Position numbers and translations under genes: made by a program. Under the pieces are notes generated by a model. It had not been told where the DNA came from. It did no database searches and was given only the letters and a program-made list of their open reading frames with translations. This document shows, piece after piece, positions 49,150 through 56,637 of a DNA stretch of 64,000 nucleotides (the first letter of the stretch is position 1; each line of letters starts with the position of its first letter). This stretch comes from Lyngbya aestuarii BL J (GTDB lineage: Bacteria; Cyanobacteriota; Cyanobacteriia; Cyanobacteriales; Microcoleaceae). The DNA lies in NCBI RefSeq assembly GCF_000478195.2, contig NZ_AUZM01000001.1:124001-188000 (forward strand), read 5' to 3'.

Positions 49150-50676
49150 TTGAGTTTTAATCCTGCATTGTGCCGAAATGAAAGGGAAGTCGAGAGTAAA
49201 CTGATTGTTAGTTATTTGTTACCGCAGTTGGGATATACCCCCAACACTTGGCATCAAGAGGTAACATTCGGCAATATTCGGTTAGATTTTTTATCCTTTG
49301 CGGCACAAGTTATTCCATTTAGAGTTGATGCTGATTCTCCATTAAGTGTTGTGATGGAGGCGAAGCATCCCAATCAAAATTTGAATCGTCACGTTCAAAA
49401 ACTGCGGCGTTATTTAACCAGTTTGAGCGTCAGATATGGACTGCTTACCAATGGGAAAGAAATCCGAATTTATCAACGGGTTTCTGATAATATTCAGTTA
49501 GTTTTTCAATGTCGTGGGGAGGAAATTGAAGCAAAAATAGAGGAAATTCGAGGTTTAATTGGTCGAGAATCGCTCAAACCTAGACCCGAAATTACTTCAT
49601 TATCTTCTGATGAATCAGATGACAAGAGTTCAGTTATTGTCGAAAATGAAGACATAAAACTGACTCAGATTTCCGAAGAAACTTTTGAACAGACTCCAAT
49701 CTCAACAGAAAACGAACAAACAGAATCCAATCAAGAATTATCTCCATTTCCATCAGTTGTATCTCAAGGTTCTATTCTGGAAAGGACAAGTAACATGAAA
49801 ATTATTGCCGTTTATCATAATAAAGGTGGTGTCGGTAAAACCACCACTGTTGTTAATTTAGCAGCAGCTTTCAGTAAAAGAGGCTATCGAGTTTTAGTGA
49901 TTGACTTAGACAGTCAGGCTAATACAACCTTTGCAATGGGATTAGTAAAGTTTCAATTTGATGAAGAAGATAATATTAAAGATAGCTATGTTTATCATTT
50001 CCTAAAATCTGGAGAACTTGACTTTGTTTCTGATGTTGCCAGAAAGTCTAATGGGTTTAACGATCCAGAAATTGATGTCATTCCTTCTCATATTGACTTA
50101 ATTCAACATCAAGATTTTTTAAAGAATATTCAAGCCACTCCTTTCAGACTACCCAGCAAACTTAAACGGGCAGAGAATGACTATGATATCGTGATTATAG
50201 ATACTCCTCCCTCTCGTGATTTATATGCACAACTCCCTCTGATTGCTGCTGATTATTTAATTATACCATCAGATCTCAAACCTTTTGCGAATCAAGGATT
50301 ATCTAATGTTAAAACTTTAATTAAAGACGTTAACGATTTTCGGGAGTCAAGCGGACGAACCCCCATTAATCTTTTGGGTGTTTTACCTTCTAAAATAGCC
50401 ACTAACGCTCGATACTTACAATATGTATTTCCGCGACAAAAAAAAGTAATTCCTGAAAAATATGAACTTCCACTCATGGATAGTGTTATTTTTGAAAGAA
50501 CAGCTTTATCTCAATGTCTAAATGAGACAATTCTATCAGAAGAATCAGAAATTGCCGAACCCCAGTCTATTTTTAAATACGCAGAAAAAAATTCCTCAGC
50601 AAGTAATGCTGCTAGTCAATCTATCGAGGAATTTGAAGCACTCGCTACAGAAGTTTTAAGAAAAATGGGAGTTTAA
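49150..50676 (+). CDS. Fusion: HsdR-N-like PD-(D/E)xK nuclease domain + ParA ATPase
   Basis: A 508-residue protein of two parts. Residues 1 to about 120 look like the N-terminal nuclease domain of Type I restriction enzymes (HSDR_N_2): LIVSYLLPQLGYTPNTWHQE, IRLDFLSF with D46, and VVMEAKHP giving E70-x-K72, then YGLLTNGKEIRIYQR. An acidic linker (about 140-212) follows. From about 216 it is a full ParA: deviant Walker A NKGGVGKTT (224-232), VLVIDLDSQANT, and DIVIIDTPPSRD. ParA proteins move DNA or proteins on nucleoids, normally for plasmid partition. TTG start at 49150 is supported by GGAG 7 nt before it. It is 2 bases from its ParB-like partner, and no replication gene is nearby. Confidence 0.87.
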   Translation: MSFNPALCRNEREVESKLIVSYLLPQLGYTPNTWHQEVTFGNIRLDFLSFAAQVIPFRVDADSPLSVVMEAKHPNQNLNRHVQKLRRYLTSLSVRYGLLTNGKEIRIYQRVSDNIQLVFQCRGEEIEAKIEEIRGLIGRESLKPRPEITSLSSDESDDKSSVIVENEDIKLTQISEETFEQTPISTENEQTESNQELSPFPSVVSQGSILERTSNMKIIAVYHNKGGVGKTTTVVNLAAAFSKRGYRVLVIDLDSQANTTFAMGLVKFQFDEEDNIKDSYVYHFLKSGELDFVSDVARKSNGFNDPEIDVIPSHIDLIQHQDFLKNIQATPFRLPSKLKRAENDYDIVIIDTPPSRDLYAQLPLIAADYLIIPSDLKPFANQGLSNVKTLIKDVNDFRESSGRTPINLLGVLPSKIATNARYLQYVFPRQKKVIPEKYELPLMDSVIFERTALSQCLNETILSEESEIAEPQSIFKYAEKNSSASNAASQSIEEFEALATEVLRKMGV

Positions 50677-50678
50677 AA

Positions 50679-51428
50679 GTGATTAAGTTTTCCTATGTGG
50701 ATGTTAAATCAATTACCTCAGATGTTCCGCGATCAGAATTTTCTGAAGCTGAAATTGACACTTTAGCCGATTTGATTCTAGAGTGTGAGGGAGTGTTAAA
50801 ACCGATATTCTTACAACAGGTTGATTTAGAACACTACAAAGTGATTGAGGGAGATTTAGAATATTATGCTGCGGTGAGAGCGAAGGAAAAAAACTTGCGT
50901 CAAGGAGAGATGATTAATGCAATTATTGTTTCTCCCGCTCAAGAACAATCTATCAAGCAACAACTCAACTTTTTCAAGAAATCTCAATCTTTAAATGTTC
51001 CAGAAAAAAGAGAGAATAACGCCAGTACAACGAATTTTGATGGCGTTGAGTCTCGAATATTGAATATGGAGTCTCGCCAAAATAATCTAGAATCACGTCT
51101 AAATCAAGGCTTTGATCGACAAAATTCAATTGTCCAAAACATTAATCAAAAATTTGATCGGGAGATACAAGAGATCAAATCTCAAATCCCGAAAAAATCG
51201 CAACCACTTGAGGCTTTTAATACTTTGAGTTTATCTGAACTCGCCTTTCGCTTGAAAACTGCTAATATCACCGGAAAAACGGCTGAGAAAATTATTCAAA
51301 ATATAGAACGTGAACGAGCTAAAAAGCCGTTTGAATCTCTAGGAGATATTATCGAGCGTATTGAAGGATTAGGCGATAAGAGGATGATCTCAATTCTTGA
51401 TACTTGGTCAAGAACACTATTTTTATAA
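50679..51428 (+). CDS. ParB-N-like partner with coiled coil and C-terminal helix-hairpin-helix
   Basis: A 249-residue protein. The N-terminal 90 residues resemble a ParB/Srx nuclease-fold domain (EAEIDTLADLILECEGVLKP, then VIEGDLEYYAAVRA). A coiled coil follows (about 125-165, NLESRLNQGFDRQN). The end is a helix-hairpin-helix-like segment (FESLGDIIERIEGLGDKRM). No classical ParB central HTH is evident. GTG start, 2 bases after the nuclease-ParA stop, so the pair is one operon. It probably binds DNA through the HhH end. Confidence 0.78.
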   Translation: MIKFSYVDVKSITSDVPRSEFSEAEIDTLADLILECEGVLKPIFLQQVDLEHYKVIEGDLEYYAAVRAKEKNLRQGEMINAIIVSPAQEQSIKQQLNFFKKSQSLNVPEKRENNASTTNFDGVESRILNMESRQNNLESRLNQGFDRQNSIVQNINQKFDREIQEIKSQIPKKSQPLEAFNTLSLSELAFRLKTANITGKTAEKIIQNIERERAKKPFESLGDIIERIEGLGDKRMISILDTWSRTLFL

Positions 51429-51440
51429 TAGCCAAAACGG

Positions 51441-51505
51441 GTAGGGTCTGTCAAACCGATTTATTTGAAAATTCACAAAAATTGTGAGAATTTGATGCAC
51501 CCTAC
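51441..51505. repeat. Small inverted-repeat element GTAGGGT...ACCCTAC
   Basis: Seven-base terminal inverted repeats bound a 65-bp AT-rich segment with an internal inverted repeat (AATTCACAAAAATTGTGAGAATT). It could be a tiny MITE-like element or a terminator-like hairpin just after the ParB-like gene. Confidence 0.45.
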
Positions 51506-51510
51506 ATGGG

Positions 51511-51729
51511 TTAATTGATAAAATCCAATAAATTTTTATCGGCAATAACATAGGTTTTTGCTGGCTTTTTAAGCTTTTTAACTTTATCTTCTTCTACCGC
51601 TTTTTTTAACCATTCTCGCATTTGTCCGATTTGTACATCTAAACGTTCGGCGAGAGATTTATCATCTAACGGTTCTTGTAGATGTTTTAATAGAATTGGT
51701 AGAACCGCTTGATAAATTTCTTCAGAGTG
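51511..51729 (-). pseudogene. C-terminal gene fragment with winged-helix-like sequence
   Basis: About 70 codons without a start: it contains LLKHLQEPLDDKSLAERLDV and QIGQMREWLKKAVEEDKVKK, ending LLDFIN and TAA at 51511. The pattern suggests a winged-helix DNA-binding tail of a larger protein. Upstream (51730 onward) the frame is closed and the sequence changes character. I do not recognise the parent. Confidence 0.5.
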
Positions 51730-51827
51730 TTACAAGCATTACCCCGCAATATTCCCGCTTTGGCTACAACCGCCACCGCAAATAATCGAATTGAAATGAC
51801 ATCATGTTATTTAGCATTTAGAACCTC

Positions 51828-51935
51828 TCCCTAAATCCCCCCTTGATCCCCCCTAACCCCCCTTATTAAGGGGGGTGGCGAAGCCGGGGGGATTCCCTTA
51901 AAAATGGGGGTGGGAGGTAAGGCGAGGGACTTTGA
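51828..51935. repeat. GC-rich palindromic dispersed element
   Basis: CCCCCCTTATTAAGGGGGG is a near-perfect 19-base palindrome inside a longer arrangement of C-tracts on the left (CTCCCTAAATCCCCCCTTG) and G-tracts on the right (GGGGGTGGGAGGTAAGGCGAG). It belongs to the same general class as the repeats at 11507, 14309 and 58495. Confidence 0.7.
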
Positions 51936-52030
51936 GGCATGGCGATCGCCGAAGCGATGAAAATAGATATATTACAATCAGATAAGCTTGTAGGCTTGTC
52001 TCAAGAATGTCTGCTAGGATCACGAAGCTA

Positions 52031-52366
52031 CTACACTATACTATACTTTATGAAGGGTCGTTTATAGGGATGCTGTAATCCTAAGATAATATCTTCTTTA
52101 GGCATACCCATCTCTACCAATTCTTCAGCAATAAGAATATCCGTTGTATTCCGTTGAATCCAAATTTTCCCATCTTTAATATCAAGATGAATGATACAAT
52201 TGTAAATCCGATCATAATCTTCCCAACCCAACTCTAAAATTTGATAATGGTCTCGTTCAGTATCAAATTTTAACTGAGTTTCAATATTTTCTTCTGACGT
52301 TTTAAACTGACTATACTTCATTAATAATGATTGAACAATTTGACGATATTTTTCTAGTTTATTCAT
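52031..52366 (-). CDS. xisI: XisI-family fdxN-element excision controlling protein (orphan)
   Basis: A 111-residue protein of the XisI family (MNKLEKYRQIVQSLLMKYSQ; FDTERDHYQILELGWE; IWIQRNTTD; LGLQHPYKRPF). In heterocyst formers XisI with XisH helps excise the fdxN element, but xisHI-like pairs are spread widely in cyanobacteria and their function there is unknown. The usual xisH partner, normally directly upstream, is absent here. ATG at 52366. Confidence 0.88.
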   Translation of the reverse strand: MNKLEKYRQIVQSLLMKYSQFKTSEENIETQLKFDTERDHYQILELGWEDYDRIYNCIIHLDIKDGKIWIQRNTTDILIAEELVEMGMPKEDIILGLQHPYKRPFIKYSIV

Positions 52367-52533
52367 TGTAATATCACCTCATTAATAGAATCATAAACAA
52401 TTTTACAAATCAGCTAACATTGCTATCGGACTAAAAATGAGCAGCATTTGAGTCGGTTTTCACCGACTTTCTCTATTAGCCTGGAACTTCAGTCTCAGGT
52501 CAATTTATTGTTAAAGCCGCCCCGACAAACGTT

Positions 52534-54378
52534 TTACCATCCCCGCCACAATTTAATCGTTTTGTCATAACTCCCACTGGCTAAGGTTCGACCATCGGGA
52601 CTGAAGGCGACAGAGTAGAAAAAATTTGAATATCCGGTGAGCGTGGTAATTTGCCGTTGAGTCTGCACATCCCACAATTTGATCGTGTCGTCAGAACTCC
52701 CACTGGCTAAGGTTCGACCATCGGGGCTGAAAGCGACAGACATGACCCTATTTGAATGTCCGGTGAGAGTGGTAATTTGCCGTTGAGTCTGCACATTCCA
52801 CAATTTAATCGTATAGTCATAACTCCCACTGGCTAAGGTTCGACCATCGGGACTGAAGGCGACAGACTCGACAGAATATGAATGTCCGGTGAGCGTGGCA
52901 ATTTCCCGTTTAGTCCGCACGTTCCACAATTTGATCGTGTCGTCAGAACTCCCACTGGCTAAGGTTCGACCATCGGGGCTGAAAGCGACAGACATGACCC
53001 TATTTGAATGTCCGGTGAGAGTGGTAATTTGCCGTTGAGTCTGCACATCCCACAATTTGATCGTCTTGTCATCACTCCCACTGGCTAAGGTTCGACTATC
53101 GGGACTGAAAGCTACAGACCTGACATAACTTGAATGTCCGGTGAGAGTGGCAATTTTCCGTTTAGTCTGCACATCCCACAATTTAATCGTGTCATAACTC
53201 CCACTGGCTAAGGTTCGACCATCGGGGCTGAAGGCGACAGACCTGACCCAACCTAAACAGTAGAAAAAACCTGAATGTCCGGTGAGAGTGGCAATTTCCC
53301 GTTGACTCCGCACATCCCACAATTTGATCGTTTTGTCAGAACTTCCACTGGCTAAGGTTCGACCATCGGGACTGAAAGCTACAGACGAGACAGTATTTGA
53401 ATGTCCCTTCAAAGTCGTGACTAAAGTTGGATTTTGCCAAGAAATCGGGGAAGTTTGAACAACTTTTGGTTGAGGAGAAACGGGAGATTGAATTTTTAAC
53501 GCTTCTAAAACTTCTGCAACCGACGAAAAACGATTTTCAATTTTTTCTTGTAATAACTTATCTAAAATTTCCCCCAATTCTTGACTCACCGAACCCTTTA
53601 AAGACTGTCGCCAGTTTCCCGTCCAACTGTAACCTTGTCTCAGGGATAATTCGTAGGGATTCACATCGGTTAACAGGTGAAAACAGGTGACTCCCAAACT
53701 AAATAAATCACTCGCCGGATAAGCTTCGCCGCCTAACATTTGTTCGATAGGTGCATAACCGAGCGATCCAATTTGAGTCCCGATTTGAGTGGATAACACG
53801 GTTTTTGATAACTCTTTGGCAACCCCAAAATCGAGCAGAACAAACTGACCATCCTCCCGACGCCGGATAATATTTTCGGGTTTAATATCCCGGTGAATTA
53901 CATTTTTTTGATGGATAAACTCGATCACGGGTAATAAACTGAGTAATAGGTCTTTAACTTCCTGTTCGCTCCAAACGCCTTGCTGTTTTAAAAGTTCTGA
54001 TAAGTTCTCGCCTTCAATATATTCTTGAACCAAATAAAGCTGGTTGTTGTCTTCAAAATAGGCCGATAATGTGGGAATTTGGTCATGTTTTCCCAGTTGT
54101 TGGAGTTGTCTGGCTTCCCGTTCAAATAGTTCTATCGCTTTTTGTAATGCTGCGGTTCCCTGCACGCTCGGCACAAACTGTTTAACCACACAAGATTCTT
54201 TCAGTTTATCATAATCTTCTGCCAAATAGGTTCGACCAAATCCCCCCTGTCCCAACAGTTTAATGATGCGAAACCGCCCCCGCAGCAGGTCGGGTATTTT
54301 CACCCCGCAAGCCTGACAGTAAATTACGTTATCGGGGTTGTCGGGTTTAGGACATTGGGGGTTGATGCAGCATCTCAT
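52534..54378 (-). CDS. Ser/Thr protein kinase with WD40 propeller (kinase-WD40 A)
   Basis: A 614-residue protein. An N-terminal zinc-ribbon (CCINPQCPK, then YCQACG) leads into a complete kinase: GQGGFGRTYLA, VVKQF (Lys), HRDIKPENII, DFGVAKEL, and APIEQMLGG. From about 320 there are seven WD40 repeats of 42 residues (SVAFSPDGRTLASGSxDxTIKLW) that should close a propeller; several are nearly identical at DNA level. Targets unknown. Its paralogue lies at 56637-58421. Confidence 0.93.
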   Translation of the reverse strand: MRCCINPQCPKPDNPDNVIYCQACGVKIPDLLRGRFRIIKLLGQGGFGRTYLAEDYDKLKESCVVKQFVPSVQGTAALQKAIELFEREARQLQQLGKHDQIPTLSAYFEDNNQLYLVQEYIEGENLSELLKQQGVWSEQEVKDLLLSLLPVIEFIHQKNVIHRDIKPENIIRRREDGQFVLLDFGVAKELSKTVLSTQIGTQIGSLGYAPIEQMLGGEAYPASDLFSLGVTCFHLLTDVNPYELSLRQGYSWTGNWRQSLKGSVSQELGEILDKLLQEKIENRFSSVAEVLEALKIQSPVSPQPKVVQTSPISWQNPTLVTTLKGHSNTVSSVAFSPDGRTLASGSSDKTIKLWDVRSQREIATLTGHSGFFYCLGWVRSVAFSPDGRTLASGSYDTIKLWDVQTKRKIATLTGHSSYVRSVAFSPDSRTLASGSDDKTIKLWDVQTQRQITTLTGHSNRVMSVAFSPDGRTLASGSSDDTIKLWNVRTKREIATLTGHSYSVESVAFSPDGRTLASGSYDYTIKLWNVQTQRQITTLTGHSNRVMSVAFSPDGRTLASGSSDDTIKLWDVQTQRQITTLTGYSNFFYSVAFSPDGRTLASGSYDKTIKLWRGW

Positions 54379-54617
54379 GGTTTTGAGGGGTGATTATTTA
54401 TTTCTATTTTGCCCGAATTTTCGGAAAATTAACCCTTTCCCGTTCGTTTAATATTATACCCCATTTCGGCAGTTTTATTATCAAGATAAATCAAATAATC
54501 AAGTTTTATTTATTTGCAAAACATACTAATAAAATTTGAAATTATATTGGATGGGGTTTTGGGATGGATTCCTGTTAAAATAATAAAATCACTAAAATTT
54601 TGTATAAATATATTTGA

Positions 54618-56093
54618 ATGCTGACCCAAGATAAAACACAACAACGGAAATGGAAACCGATTATTAAACTATTTGAAGCAATAGTCGGTAAACGGGGCGT
54701 GGTTCAACGCAAGGAAGAATTATTAGTTTATGAATGCGACGGACTCACCAGCTACCGTCAACGACCCGCTTTAGTTGTTTTACCTCGAAGCACTGAAGAA
54801 GTCGCCGAAGCCGTGAAAATATGCGATCGCCATAACCTTCCTTGGGTGGCGAGAGGGGCGGGAACGGGCTTATCTGGGGGCGCTTTACCCGTCGAAGATT
54901 GTGTTTTAATTGTGACGGCGTTGATGCGAAAAATCCTAAATGTTGACCTCGAAAATCAGCGAGTTGTCGTACAACCGGGGGTCATTAATAATTGGGTAAC
55001 GCAAACCGTTAGCGGGGCGGGATTTTATTATGCACCCGATCCTTCGAGTCAAATTATTTGTTCAATTGGCGGAAATGTTGCGGAAAATTCCGGCGGGGTT
55101 CACTGTTTGAAATATGGGGTAACAACCAATCATGTTTTAGGCTTAAAAATAGTCACCCCCGAAGGTGAAATAGTCGAGATTGGCGGACAAGTTCCCGAAA
55201 TGCCAGGATATGATTTAACAGGTTTATTTGTGGGTTCGGAAGGAACGTTAGGAATTGCCACAGAAATCACCTTAAGGATTCTCAAAGCCCCGGAACATAT
55301 CTGCGTTTTATTGGCGGATTTCCCCACAATAGAAGCGGCTGGCGCTGCGGTTTCTGATATTATCGGGGCGGGGATTATTCCAGGGGGAATGGAAATCATG
55401 GATAACCTCAGTATTAATGCGGTGGAAGATGTGGTCAATACGGGGCTTTATCCGCGAGATGCGGGGGCAATTTTGTTAGTTGAAGTTGACGGTTTGGAAG
55501 TGGAAGTTGCGGAAAACAAACAACGAATTGCGGAGATTTGTAAAACGAACGGATCGCGTAATATTACCATCGAATCTGAACCAGAAAAACGACTCAAAAT
55601 CTGGAAAGGACGAAAGGCGGCGTTTGCTGCTGCGGGTCATGTTAGCCCCGATTATTATGTCCAAGATGGGGTCATTCCGCGAACTCAAATGGCTTATGTT
55701 TTGAAAGAAATTGAGGCTTTGAGTGATAAATATGGGTATCGGATAGCGAATGTATTTCACGCCGGAGATGGTAACTTACATCCGTTGATTTTGTATGATA
55801 ATTCTGTTGAAGGGGCGTTAGAAGTTGTTGAAGAAATTGGCGGCGAAATTCTCAAGATTTGTGTGAAAGTTGGGGGAAGTCTTTCCGGGGAACATGGCAT
55901 AGGTTCGGACAAAAGTTGTTATATGCCGGAAATGTTTAATGAAACCGATTTAGACACGATGAAATGGGTGCGAGAGGTGTTTAATTCTAAGGGTTTAGCG
56001 AATCCTGGAAAACTATTTCCAACGCCTCGAACTTGTGGAGAATCTGCTAAAGTTCAGAATGTGAAACAGTTTGAAGGGGCTGAGGTTTTTTAA
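54618..56093 (+). CDS. glcD: Glycolate oxidase/dehydrogenase subunit GlcD
   Basis: A 491-residue FAD-linked oxidase of photorespiratory glycolate to glyoxylate. FAD (PCMH-type) motifs: PWVARGAGTGLSGGALP, DPSSQIICSIGGNVAENSGG, and the later GDGNLHP and GEHGIG segments. The glcE and glcF subunits are not nearby; cyanobacteria often carry glcD alone. Single-gene unit, flanked on both sides by kinase-WD40 paralogues on the other strand. Confidence 0.93.
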   Translation: MLTQDKTQQRKWKPIIKLFEAIVGKRGVVQRKEELLVYECDGLTSYRQRPALVVLPRSTEEVAEAVKICDRHNLPWVARGAGTGLSGGALPVEDCVLIVTALMRKILNVDLENQRVVVQPGVINNWVTQTVSGAGFYYAPDPSSQIICSIGGNVAENSGGVHCLKYGVTTNHVLGLKIVTPEGEIVEIGGQVPEMPGYDLTGLFVGSEGTLGIATEITLRILKAPEHICVLLADFPTIEAAGAAVSDIIGAGIIPGGMEIMDNLSINAVEDVVNTGLYPRDAGAILLVEVDGLEVEVAENKQRIAEICKTNGSRNITIESEPEKRLKIWKGRKAAFAAAGHVSPDYYVQDGVIPRTQMAYVLKEIEALSDKYGYRIANVFHAGDGNLHPLILYDNSVEGALEVVEEIGGEILKICVKVGGSLSGEHGIGSDKSCYMPEMFNETDLDTMKWVREVFNSKGLANPGKLFPTPRTCGESAKVQNVKQFEGAEVF

Positions 56094-56133
56094 GACTAAA
56101 TTTATTTGGGGTTTCTTAGTTCCCTCTAGTGAA

Positions 56134-56538
56134 ATGTCGAAAGCTGCAATTATTCGCTTAACCTTATTATTTCTAATATTAGCGGGTTTGGGTTTATGGA
56201 CAAGACAGTTAATGTCTGGTTCTTCTGTCGAACAACTCAACGAACAAGCCCGAATTTTAGAAGCAATTTACACGCAAGGAAATTATATCGAAGCGGGAAT
56301 TTGGGGTGTATTTGCGGCGGGGTTTGCAGTTGCAGCTTTCAAACACAGGGGATGGGTTCGAGTTCATCGGGCGATCGCTGCGATCACCTTTTTTCTATTT
56401 GGATTATCGGATATTGTTGAAGTAGAAACCGGGGGTTGGTGGCGTCCTTGGTGGTTGTTTGTGTGGAAAAGTAGCTGTGTTCTTTCGATGGTCATTTTGT
56501 TAGCAATCTATTTAAAAAAGCGTTCGACCCAACGATAA
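56134..56538 (+). CDS. Small membrane protein, unknown
   Basis: A 134-residue protein with four hydrophobic helices (LTLLFLILAGLGLW; GIWGVFAAGFAVAAF; AIAAITFFLFGLSDI; SCVLSMVILLAIYL) and the motif ETGGWWRPWWLFVWK before the last. The ATG at 56134 is preferred; an upstream extension overlaps the end of glcD. It is 40 bases after glcD on the same strand and may be co-transcribed. Function unknown. Confidence 0.72.
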   Translation: MSKAAIIRLTLLFLILAGLGLWTRQLMSGSSVEQLNEQARILEAIYTQGNYIEAGIWGVFAAGFAVAAFKHRGWVRVHRAIAAITFFLFGLSDIVEVETGGWWRPWWLFVWKSSCVLSMVILLAIYLKKRSTQR

Positions 56539-56555
56539 ATTAATCCTTTTTATTC

Positions 56556-56637
56556 ACAAAATACCCAACCGTAGGGGCGCAAGGCTTGCGCCCAAAACCT
56601 GATAAAAATACCCCCAAACGCGACAAAATACCCAACC
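56556..56637. repeat. Palindromic element flanked by 15-bp direct repeats
   Basis: GGGCGCAAG and CTTGCGCCC at 56575-56593 form a perfect palindrome around one base. It is bracketed by two copies of ACAAAATACCCAACC (56556-56570 and 56623-56637). The second copy overlaps the stop codon of the kinase-WD40 B gene. The direct repeats could mark an insertion. Confidence 0.6.

Noticed and set aside
51441-51505. parS-like centromere for the ParA/ParB-like pair
   Set aside because: Only one short inverted repeat is present, with no iteration, and it fits a terminator or MITE relic equally well.
52540-53420. Regular 126-bp spaced repeats, first considered as a CRISPR-like array
   Set aside because: Repeats translate exactly as WD40 blades in one frame and no variable spacers of CRISPR size exist.
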